DNA of 13,707 bases from Chloroflexia bacterium (lineage in GTDB: Bacteria > Chloroflexota > Chloroflexia > Thermomicrobiales > CFX8), in the NCBI GenBank assembly GCA_013696045.1, contig JACCZH010000110.1, positions 1 to 13,707 of the forward strand, written 5' to 3'. Under the pieces are notes generated by a model that was not told where the DNA came from, did not search any database, and was given only the letters and a program-made list of their open reading frames with translations. The position numbers and the translations under genes are program-made. Shown in pieces: positions 1 to 6,027 of this stretch. Numbering within the stretch: position 1 is the stretch's first letter; the number at the start of each line of letters is the position of its first letter.

Positions 1-230
1 ACTGGATCTACCACTTTTTTATCGACCACCACTATCAAGGGCGTGGCTATGGCACGACGGCGCTTCAGGCGATTATCGCGCTGCTACGGCACGAACATCC
101 CTACTGCCAGAGTGTGTCCCTGACGGTCCATCCGGACAACGTCGCAGCCCAGAGCTTGTATACCCGCGCCGGCTTTGTTCCGACGGGTGAGAGTCAGGAT
201 GGCGAACCGCTCTATCGCTTGCAGCTGTGA
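1..230 (+). CDS. GNAT family N-acetyltransferase, C-terminal part (5' end outside window)
   Basis: Only the last 75 codons are visible, read in the frame that starts at base 3 and ends with TGA at 228-230. The translation contains QGRGYGTTAL, which is the acetyl-CoA pyrophosphate-binding loop (Q-x-x-G-x-G) of the GNAT fold. It is followed by VHPDNVAAQSLYTRAGF, the typical strand 5/helix 4 segment (N-x-x-A-x-x-L-Y-x-x-x-G-F) that ends GNAT domains. The protein should transfer acetyl from acetyl-CoA to an amine, but the substrate cannot be read from the C-terminus. The next gene is also a GNAT on the same strand, 86 bases downstream. The two are not close enough in sequence to look like a recent duplication. 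The family call is secure; the specific role is unknown. Confidence 0.88.
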   Translation, partial: WIYHFFIDHHYQGRGYGTTALQAIIALLRHEHPYCQSVSLTVHPDNVAAQSLYTRAGFVPTGESQDGEPLYRLQL

Positions 231-316
231 CTAACCCACAAGCTCCCTGCGTCGTGCGATAATCCACGCGGCTCACAGCACGACGCAAGCAGTTTTTCGA
301 TGACAGGGGGTTGCGT

Positions 317-811
317 GTGGACGGTATCCAGACCAACGCGATGGTGATTCGTCCGGCGCGAACCGGCGAGGACGTTGCGCTGACTGACCTGGCCATGCGC
401 TCGGTGCAGCATCACTGGCGCTATACGGACGAATTCATGGAGTGGGAGCCTGAGGTCATAGCAGTCCAGCCCGAGCACCTGACCGAGGGGATTACCAACG
501 TGCTTGAAGTCCAGGGACACATCATCGGCTTCTATGTCTTGCGCGGCGACGCTCCAGAAATGGAGCTCTCGCGCATGATGGTCGAGCCGGACAAGATCGG
601 GACCGGCTGCGGCAGACGCCTCTGGGAGCACGCGGTCGAGACAGCCCGCGGTCTCGGCGTGCGGGTTATCATCATTGATGGCGACCCCAATGCCGAACCC
701 TTCTACCAGCGCATGGGCGCGGTAACCGTCGGCGAGCACGAGTGGACCCCGCCGATGATGCCCGACTGGCATGTCAAGAAGATGCGCTACTCGATTCCAC
801 CTGTCTCGTAA
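317..811 (+). CDS. GNAT family N-acetyltransferase
   Basis: A complete small acetyltransferase of about 164 residues, ending TAA at 809-811. The domain begins at MVIRPARTGED, the usual first strand of the fold. ELSRMMVEPDKIGTGCGRRL carries the acetyl-CoA loop (K-x-G-x-G-x-G variant of Q/R-x-x-G-x-G/A), and DGDPNAEPFYQRMGA is the C-terminal GNAT motif (N-x-x-x-F-Y-x-x-x-G). Start choice: TTG at 311 abuts the AGGGGG Shine-Dalgarno, so GTG at 317 with a 6-base spacer is preferred. ATG at 341 is in frame but has no ribosome-binding site. It follows another GNAT on the same strand and faces the LLM oxidoreductase tail to tail, with 62 bases between stops. The substrate is not inferable; many such single-domain GNATs act on small amines or antibiotics, which I cannot test here. 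Confidence 0.88.
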   Translation: MDGIQTNAMVIRPARTGEDVALTDLAMRSVQHHWRYTDEFMEWEPEVIAVQPEHLTEGITNVLEVQGHIIGFYVLRGDAPEMELSRMMVEPDKIGTGCGRRLWEHAVETARGLGVRVIIIDGDPNAEPFYQRMGAVTVGEHEWTPPMMPDWHVKKMRYSIPPVS

Positions 812-873
812 CGCATCAGATGGCGGCGGCTCTCAGACGGCAGTCGCCCTCATTGATAATCTCAGTAATAGTC

Positions 874-1749
874 TCAGCGCGCAAACGACCTGGTTGACCC
901 GATAGTTCGTGGCGGCCCAGCATGAATCCGCTCGCGGATCGCGTCAGGATCGTTCGGCGGCGACCAGAAGGCTTCGAGCCACCATGTGACGCCAACGTCG
1001 GCGTAGGGCTGGGCGATGGAGGCGGCGGAATCATCAGCCGGGGTGCTACTCTCAAAGACGATGTCGAATGGGGTGGTTGCGGTGCGGTGTTCGGTAATCC
1101 AGTTCTTCATCGCCCGGATGTCCTCTGGAGTGATGTCATCAAACACGCCAGACTGGCTGCTCTTGGCGGTTATCAATCCATCCCAGCGCGCCGCCCGCGC
1201 CATGGACCGGTCGTGGGGCCAGACACCGACAATCCAGATCGGGATGCGCGGCTGCTGGACCGGTGTGGGCGCAAAGGCTACGTTGTCGATTGTGAAATGC
1301 TTGCCAGTGTAGTTCAGCGGTTTACCGCTCCACAATCCATTCAGAATATCAAGGCTCTCATTGAGAAGCTGTACTCTGGTTTTGCGATCCACCGGTTCGC
1401 CAACACTCCCAAAACCCTGGTCATCAAGCGCGCCGAGGCCAACCGACAGGATCAGCCGTCCGTTGGAGAGATGGTCCAGCGTCGTGAGTTCGCGCGCCAG
1501 CTTCCATGGCCTGCGGCGCGAGGGCGCTGTCAGCATGGTGCCGAAGCGGATGCTCTCAGTGCGCAGCGCCACAGCCGCCAGGACAATCCATGGGTCGTGC
1601 GTCTCCATCGGCACACCAGCATTAAATTTTGGGTCGATGTTGATGCTGTCGGGAATAAACACACCATCCCAGCCTGCCGCCTCCGCCTCAGCAGCCAGAT
1701 CGGGCACAAGGTGAACGCCGGTTGTTGGAAACACAAGTCCATACTGCAT
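874..1749 (-). CDS. LLM class flavin-dependent oxidoreductase (bacterial luciferase-like)
   Basis: A 291-residue protein with the luciferase-like monooxygenase TIM-barrel signature. MQYGLVFPTTG is strand 1, and WDGVFIPDS is the second strand. DPWIVLAAVALRTESIRFGT and ARELTTLDHLSNGRLILSVG are hallmark segments of the F420/FMN-dependent branch. PRIPIWIVGVWPHDRSMARAARWDGLI is the late-barrel segment of the same family. These enzymes oxidise or reduce small organics using reduced FMN or coenzyme F420; the cofactor cannot be decided from sequence by eye. The ATG at 1749 has an AAGGAG site 7 bases upstream. The frame is open further upstream (to 1818), but that extension is leader-like. The C-terminus carries a short tail after the usual GPPR end. 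It is divergent from the FrnE-like gene, sharing a 98-base promoter region. Confidence 0.9.
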   Translation of the reverse strand: MQYGLVFPTTGVHLVPDLAAEAEAAGWDGVFIPDSINIDPKFNAGVPMETHDPWIVLAAVALRTESIRFGTMLTAPSRRRPWKLARELTTLDHLSNGRLILSVGLGALDDQGFGSVGEPVDRKTRVQLLNESLDILNGLWSGKPLNYTGKHFTIDNVAFAPTPVQQPRIPIWIVGVWPHDRSMARAARWDGLITAKSSQSGVFDDITPEDIRAMKNWITEHRTATTPFDIVFESSTPADDSAASIAQPYADVGVTWWLEAFWSPPNDPDAIRERIHAGPPRTIGSTRSFAR

Positions 1750-1847
1750 ATCGTTCTCCTTCTGTTGTGATGCGCCAATCGCCAGGAACATGAGCATGGT
1801 TTGACTGAAACGGTACACTCGAGATCACTGTGTGGAAAGGAGTTTCA

Positions 1848-2489
1848 ATGATTCACATCGACATTTTCTCAGACGTTGTCTGCCCGTGGTGCTATATCGG
1901 CGAGCGGCGCTTGCAGGCGGCCATCGCCCAGTGTCCTGACCTGACGTTTGAACGTAGCTGGCAGCCGTTCCAGCTGCGGCCCGACATGCCAAACGAGGGT
2001 CAGGACTGGAAGCAGCTCATCGACGAGAAGTTCGGCGGCGCGGAGCGGGCGGACGAGATGTTCGCCCACATCACCCAGCTCGGCAAGGAGGAAGGCATCG
2101 AGTTCGCCTTCGACCGCATCGCCAGCGCGGCCAACACCACCAACGCCCACCGGCTGATCCTCTTCGCGGCCGGACAGGAGCGCGAGTGGGAAACGGCCAA
2201 CGCGCTGTACCGGACCTACTTCACCGATGGCAAGAACCTGAACGATCTGGACGATCTGGTTGCTGTGGCCGAGCGTGCCGGGCTCGATCCAGCGGCCACC
2301 CGCAACTTCCTGCAGACCGATGAAGGCGCGGCCGAGGTACAGCAGAGCCAGGCAACCGCCAACCAGCTCGGCATCAGCGGCGTGCCCTTCTTTATTTTCA
2401 ATAATCAGTACGCCGTGTCCGGGGCGCAGCCGGCCGAGCTGTTCCTGGAGATCTTCGACACGTTGCGGGAGGAAGAGGCGGCGGATTAG
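1848..2489 (+). CDS. DsbA family oxidoreductase, FrnE-like thiol-disulfide isomerase
   Basis: A 213-residue cytoplasmic DsbA-fold protein. The N-terminus MIHIDIFSDVVCPWCYIGERR contains the catalytic C12-P-W-C15 pair directly after the first strand, which is diagnostic of the FrnE/2-hydroxychromene-2-carboxylate isomerase branch. The helical insertion lies in the middle. GISGVPFFIFNNQYAVSGAQP carries the cis-proline (P180) that packs against the active site. There is no signal peptide, so it acts in the cytoplasm. FrnE homologues oxidise or isomerise disulfides, and the best studied one (Deinococcus) supports oxidative stress resistance. The ATG at 1848 is preceded by GGAAAGGAG with a short spacer and is chosen over an in-frame ATG at 1830. 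TTGACT at 1801-1806 is a possible -35 element, without a convincing -10. The physiological substrate is unknown. Confidence 0.92.
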   Translation: MIHIDIFSDVVCPWCYIGERRLQAAIAQCPDLTFERSWQPFQLRPDMPNEGQDWKQLIDEKFGGAERADEMFAHITQLGKEEGIEFAFDRIASAANTTNAHRLILFAAGQEREWETANALYRTYFTDGKNLNDLDDLVAVAERAGLDPAATRNFLQTDEGAAEVQQSQATANQLGISGVPFFIFNNQYAVSGAQPAELFLEIFDTLREEEAAD

Positions 2490-2562
2490 CGGCCCTTGTC
2501 TTCGTTACAGGCTACGCCTGGCTGGTTCGGCATGCGAACAACCTCGTAGATATCACCGTAAC

Positions 2563-2581
2563 GTGTATTACATAATTACAC
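2563..2581. promoter_or_regulatory. AT-rich palindrome, possible operator upstream of the DoxX gene
   Basis: In the 180-base gap between the FrnE-like and DoxX-like genes there is an unusually AT-rich patch. It contains GTGTA (2563-2567) and its reverse complement TACAC (2577-2581), symmetric about base 2572. CATAAT (2571-2576), a plausible -10 hexamer on the plus strand, lies inside the palindrome, but I see no good -35 at the right distance. This is the layout of a repressor site over a promoter. Arms of five bases are short, so chance is possible. The rest of the gap shows nothing further. Confidence 0.3.
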
Positions 2582-2669
2582 ACTTTCTCCGATGCTGCTT
2601 TGCGCGGTGCTCCACACAATAGGCGCAGTGACGTTTGTGTCTATCGTGCACTCAAGTTAGGAGCACAAC

Positions 2670-3044
2670 GTGAGAAAGCTGGTCATCGGTATTCAGGCAC
2701 TTCTGGGATTAATGTTCCTGGGTTCGGCAATCTCCAAACTCACCGGCGGCGCGGATGACATGCGCGCGGACCTGGAAATAGCGTCGTGGTTCTGGACGCT
2801 GACGGCATTGGTGGAGATCGTGGGCGCGGCTGGCCTCCTGGTTGCCCTCAAGTTTCGTAACCTCGCGGCGCCAGCCGGTCTGTGGATCGTCGCGTTGATG
2901 ACTGGTGCGGTCATTGCGCACCTGAGAGTGGGAGATTTCTCGTGGTACATCATCTCGCCGATCGTCCTGCTGTCGCTCGCCCTGGTGATCGTCAGGGTGA
3001 ACATAGACACGTTCAGGGCCATGCGTGCTACACGCACTGGGTAA
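2670..3044 (+). CDS. DoxX-like family integral membrane protein
   Basis: A 124-residue protein with four predicted membrane helices at about residues 4-22, 40-62, 67-88 and 92-111. The first helix ends in the LGSAISKLTG segment typical of DoxX-like proteins (hydrophobic helix followed by G-x-x-K-L). Length and topology fit the DoxX-like family. Members are linked to quinone/thiosulfate redox in archaea and to a membrane thiol-oxidation complex in mycobacteria; whether either applies here cannot be seen. The GTG start at 2670 has an AGGAG 7 bases upstream. It lies 180 bases downstream of the FrnE-like gene on the same strand, too far for an obvious operon, and ends ahead of a strong hairpin at 3103. 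Confidence 0.82.
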   Translation: MRKLVIGIQALLGLMFLGSAISKLTGGADDMRADLEIASWFWTLTALVEIVGAAGLLVALKFRNLAAPAGLWIVALMTGAVIAHLRVGDFSWYIISPIVLLSLALVIVRVNIDTFRAMRATRTG

Positions 3045-3102
3045 GCCACTGATTCATGGGTCGATCGCTGCGCCAACCTGCCGTTGATCGAGCCACATCC
3101 AT

Positions 3103-3146
3103 ATTTCCCTCCCCTTCATTCATCTGGCAATGAAGGGGAGGGAAAT
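3103..3146. terminator. Perfect 18-bp hairpin between convergent genes, possible bidirectional terminator
   Basis: Bases 3103-3120 and 3129-3146 are exact reverse complements over 18 positions, separated by an 8-base loop (CATCTGGC). The stem runs from three T/A pairs through a C/G-rich core to ATT/AAT at the loop. It sits 58 bases after the DoxX stop and 33 bases after the SDR stop, which is where a shared terminator is expected. There is no U-tract on either side apart from the T or A runs built into the stem ends, so classical intrinsic termination is not assured. A dispersed palindromic repeat is the main alternative. Confidence 0.55.
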
Positions 3147-3179
3147 CCGCTCGTAGCATCGTGAGTTGCGACATCCGCG

Positions 3180-4196
3180 CTATCCGTACTTGTTCAACAG
3201 CTCATCCTCGGCCTCATAATCGAACTCCGCCGGGCTCACCGGAGGACCGCCTTCGAGCTCCCAGGTGATGGTGCGTTCCCAGGCCTCGTCACGTGGCGTC
3301 ACTTCCTGGTAGCCGAGTTCCCGGCGGATGCGGCTGGAGTCGCCGGCCAGGTGTTGTGCGGTGTTCATACCAGGCGGTTGCGCGTCGTCAGGAACGGTAA
3401 CAATCCGGCCGTTCCAGCCGATCTTGTCCGCGAGCAGCCGCACGATATCGGCCATGGTGGGATGCCCGGTTTCGGAGAGGGTGTAGAGCCGGCCGGCGGC
3501 GCGCTCGTCCGTTGCGCACAGGGCGATCGCCGCCGCGATGTCGTCGACAAACCCCCACGAACTGCGCCAGCTTGCATAACTCTCGGCCAGCGGAATTGCG
3601 GGCCGGCCGTCGTCCATGCGCTTCACAAACGACCGGAAGCGATGCTGGCGATCTCTTGGACCGTACACCATCGGCAGACGCAGGATCGTGCCGGGCAGCT
3701 CGGGATCACCAAGCACGACGCGCTCGACCAGAATCTTGTCGTAGTCTTCGCGCCAGGCATTGGGATCATCGGCTGGAAGACCGTCTTCCGAGCGATAGGG
3801 GAAGAGTTTTTCGCGCAGCGGGGAATCCTCGTTCAGCGGCAGATCAACCGGTGTTCCGGGCTCGGCCCCTGTCAGGCGGCCAAAGGCCCGGTAGACATCC
3901 ATGCTGCTGATCGCCACTATGCGGGCGACGATGCCTTTCACGGCAGCGACGACGAGTTGGATGTCGCGCGCGCTCATCGGACGCATGTCGATGGCAACGT
4001 CTGGCGCAAGCTTCTCAAACTGTCCGCGGAACTCGCCAACCTCCTCGCGTGTGCCGGTTATCCGTCCAACCCCTTCCGGCAGATCCGCCGGGGTCTGGCC
4101 ACGGTTAAACACGGTTACCTCATGGCCGGTGTCGACCAATCTTTGCACCACTGCTGGTCCGATAAACGAAGTGCCTCCAATAATAAGAACCTTCAC
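3180..4196 (-). CDS. NAD(P)-dependent epimerase/dehydratase-like extended SDR
   Basis: A 338-residue Rossmann protein. The N-terminal VKVLIIGGTSFIGPAVVQ holds the G-G-T-x-F-I-G dinucleotide loop (residues 7-13), and FNRG follows at the end of strand 2. AISSMDVYRAFG supplies the serine region. LRLPMVYGPRD and WGFVDDIAAAI are typical of the extended SDR/epimerase family. The segment WREDYDKILVE has the lysine (K154) and the K-x-x-x-E spacing, but the position four before the lysine is Glu rather than Tyr, so the canonical Y-x-x-x-K is missing. It may be an atypical SDR (reductase, binding protein or RNA-processing relative) rather than a sugar epimerase. GTG at 4196 has AGGAGG 6 bases upstream and is preferred over TTG at 4199. 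It is convergent with the DoxX gene. Substrate unknown. Confidence 0.88.
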   Translation of the reverse strand: MKVLIIGGTSFIGPAVVQRLVDTGHEVTVFNRGQTPADLPEGVGRITGTREEVGEFRGQFEKLAPDVAIDMRPMSARDIQLVVAAVKGIVARIVAISSMDVYRAFGRLTGAEPGTPVDLPLNEDSPLREKLFPYRSEDGLPADDPNAWREDYDKILVERVVLGDPELPGTILRLPMVYGPRDRQHRFRSFVKRMDDGRPAIPLAESYASWRSSWGFVDDIAAAIALCATDERAAGRLYTLSETGHPTMADIVRLLADKIGWNGRIVTVPDDAQPPGMNTAQHLAGDSSRIRRELGYQEVTPRDEAWERTITWELEGGPPVSPAEFDYEAEDELLNKYG

Positions 4197-4396
4197 CAAC
4201 GCCCTCCTTCGCCAAGATTACTGTGCTGCTTCCGGCATTGTAAGGCGATCCCGTGACCCGCTCGCGAACGATGGTGCGCATTCTGACGATTTGGATATTG
4301 TCATTCGCCTGACTATCCGCGATGATACGTACACCACATTCACGAACGAACCCAGATGGGACTGCACTATTCCCCGGAGAGCGTAAAGGACATCCA

Positions 4397-4519
4397 GTGA
4401 AGGCACGTGCCAACCCATTTCGCGGTCTTGTGTGGGGCTGTCTCATTAGCAGCGCCCTGTGGGGCATGCTCGCGGCCGCGTGGCTGAAAGGCGCCCCTCG
4501 CCTTGGCGACATACTCTGA
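4397..4519 (+). CDS. Candidate 40-residue single-pass membrane peptide
   Basis: A short reading frame starting with GTG at 4397, preceded by AAGGA with a 6-base spacer, and ending TGA at 4517-4519. The peptide begins with a basic stretch (VKARANPFR), then a hydrophobic helix of about 19 residues (GLVWGCLISSALWGMLAAAW) and a short basic/polar tail. This is the pattern of an N-in single-pass small membrane protein. It lies in the divergent gap after the SDR start and converges on the MFS gene, with 3 bases between the two stops. Small proteins of the form K-x-x-x-NP-x-x-G-x-x-W-G are familiar to me from bacterial and phage genomes, but no function is known to me. It could also be spurious: the ribosome-binding site and hydrophobic profile are the only support. 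Confidence 0.45.
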   Translation: MKARANPFRGLVWGCLISSALWGMLAAAWLKGAPRLGDIL

Positions 4520-4522
4520 CCT

Positions 4523-5734
4523 TTACCGTGCGCCTGGCGCGAAACGTCGCCGCAAAACCACCCCCACCAGAATCACCAGGGCCATGACCATCGTGACAAC
4601 GCCACAGAAGAGATAGAGCGTACCCCAACCCTGGGTTTCAGCCAGCCTGCCAGCCAGAGGGAAGGCGAAGATCATCGTCAGCGAGAAGAGCCACGACTCG
4701 ATCGAGAGCAGGGTCGCTCGCTGGTCAGAGGGCAGCTGGTGATTGAACCAGGCGAAGAGAAGCGGCTCAATTACTCCGCTGGCGAAACGCGACAGCATAA
4801 ACGCTGTCAGGGCAAACCAGAGCGTGCCGGACGCAGTGCCGGCCAGCGCGAAGCCGCTGATCGCAGCCAGAACAACGATCTGCGTGCTAAAACGGCCCAG
4901 ACGGCTGGCCGGGCCGGCCAGCAACGCACCCAACGCGTCCATCACCAGCATCGCGCCAACCACCGCGCCAATCAGGCTATTCGAGAGACCGCGCTCGGAG
5001 AACGCTGCCTGAAGATAGAGCCCGCTAACAGTTACGACAGCCCAGAACCCGCCGGAAAAGACCAGCATAGCCGTCACAGTGGGAAGCGCCCGCAAGGCCT
5101 GGTGCGCCTCGCCCAGGTGACTGAGCACCGAGCCGGAGCTCCCGGCATCACCCCTCTTGCGCGGCGGCTCGCTCAACCCGGCAGCCAGCCAGACCCCGCC
5201 GAGCGCCACTCCAATCGTGAGCGCGAACGGCAGATTGTAACTGATGTCTGAAAGCGTCGCGCCCAGCCAGGCAGCGGCGGCCGCCACAAGATAGCTAGCT
5301 CCAAGCAGCCTGCCAAAGATGCCGGCGTAGCTGCTCTGCCTGTCACCAAGCGCGTCATACAGAAACGCCTGATTCGCCCCGGAACGGAAGCTGAACGACG
5401 CGCCGTGCAAAAAGAGCGCCAGCATGGCTAGCGGCAGCGAATCCGCTATCCAGAGCACGGCTGTCGAGGCGGCAACGAGCGCCGAGCCAAGCGCCAGCGA
5501 CCAGCGCCTGCCCACCATATCGGCGAACGACCCTGAGGGCAGCTCCAACAGTACCGGCGCCAGGTGAAAGGCAGCCTCGGCCAGCCCGATCTCGGTCAGG
5601 CTGAGGCCACGGCTCTGGAGATACAGAATCCAGATCGCCGACAGAAAGAAGCCTTCAGTACTGAGCTGGAAGGCATAGAAGCGCCGCACGCTGCCTGCCC
5701 CAGGGACAGGCGAAACCGATTGTAATTCGAGCAC
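4523..5734 (-). CDS. MFS transporter, about 12 membrane segments
   Basis: A 403-residue hydrophobic protein with alternating membrane helices in two halves of about six, separated by a polar central loop (LSEPPRKRGDAGSSGSVLSH). The loop between helices 2 and 3 carries GSFADMVGRR (about residues 68-77), the conserved G-x-x-x-D-x-x-G-R-R motif A of the major facilitator superfamily. Substrate and direction of transport cannot be told, though drug or metabolite efflux is common for orphan members of this type. The frame is open to GTG at 5785, but GTG at 5734, with GGGAG about 10 bases upstream, gives the usual short N-terminus before helix 1 and is preferred. It is divergent from the selenoprotein candidate. 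The 3' end meets the small peptide gene tail to tail. Confidence 0.88.
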   Translation of the reverse strand: MLELQSVSPVPGAGSVRRFYAFQLSTEGFFLSAIWILYLQSRGLSLTEIGLAEAAFHLAPVLLELPSGSFADMVGRRWSLALGSALVAASTAVLWIADSLPLAMLALFLHGASFSFRSGANQAFLYDALGDRQSSYAGIFGRLLGASYLVAAAAAWLGATLSDISYNLPFALTIGVALGGVWLAAGLSEPPRKRGDAGSSGSVLSHLGEAHQALRALPTVTAMLVFSGGFWAVVTVSGLYLQAAFSERGLSNSLIGAVVGAMLVMDALGALLAGPASRLGRFSTQIVVLAAISGFALAGTASGTLWFALTAFMLSRFASGVIEPLLFAWFNHQLPSDQRATLLSIESWLFSLTMIFAFPLAGRLAETQGWGTLYLFCGVVTMVMALVILVGVVLRRRFAPGAR

Positions 5735-5787
5735 GGGTGTATATCTCCCACAAAGCGGGGAGGGGGCATGTTTGGCGACGCCCACTC

Positions 5788-5930
5788 CCGCTGTCCATCT
5801 GCGTCAGATCTCAGGACAGCGGTTGGCAGGACGTCTCCGCGTGGTAGTGGGCATACCAGTCGATTGTGGGATCGGCCGGCAACAGTTCGAATCTCATGAC
5901 GTTCCACGTGTGCCACGTCTGTGGCCGATC
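5788..5930. other. Hairpin-rich intergenic region, possible structured leader or ncRNA
   Basis: The 293-base gap between the divergent MFS and selenoprotein genes has no convincing coding frame. In order it contains: CCGCTGTCC (5788-5796) with GGACAGCGG (5814-5822), enclosing ATCTG (5797-5801) and CAGAT (5805-5809), so a 14-pair stem with one 4-base bulge and a 3-base loop; TGGTA (5842-5846) with TACCA (5854-5858); and GATCGGCC (5870-5877) with GGCCGATC (5923-5930), enclosing GACGT (5898-5902) and ACGTC (5915-5919). The first stem is unlikely by chance; the others are weaker. TATGAT at 5978-5983 is a possible -10 for the downstream gene, with a poorly spaced TTGAGA. It matches no RNA family that I recognise. 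Confidence 0.35.
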
Positions 5931-6027
5931 GGTAAGCCGCACCATGATACAGCACCCTTGAGAGCGGTGCGAGAGGCTATGATGGAGACGCTAACACCGT
6001 CGAAATAGCTCAGGAGAACAGAGCCGC

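Noticed and set aside
311..340. TTG at 311 as start of the second GNAT
   Set aside because: The Shine-Dalgarno-like AGGGGG directly abuts this codon, leaving no spacer; GTG 317 is better placed.
922..1770. Long plus-strand open frame opposite the LLM oxidoreductase
   Set aside because: It has no family features and is Arg/His/Cys-rich, so it is the antisense shadow of a well-supported gene.
3351..4256. Long plus-strand open frame opposite the SDR gene
   Set aside because: It is antisense shadow with a random-looking composition; the minus strand carries clear Rossmann motifs.
5958..5983. TTGAGA and TATGAT as promoter of the selenoprotein gene
   Set aside because: The spacer is only 14 bases, so the pair is not a convincing sigma70 promoter, although the -10 alone may be real.
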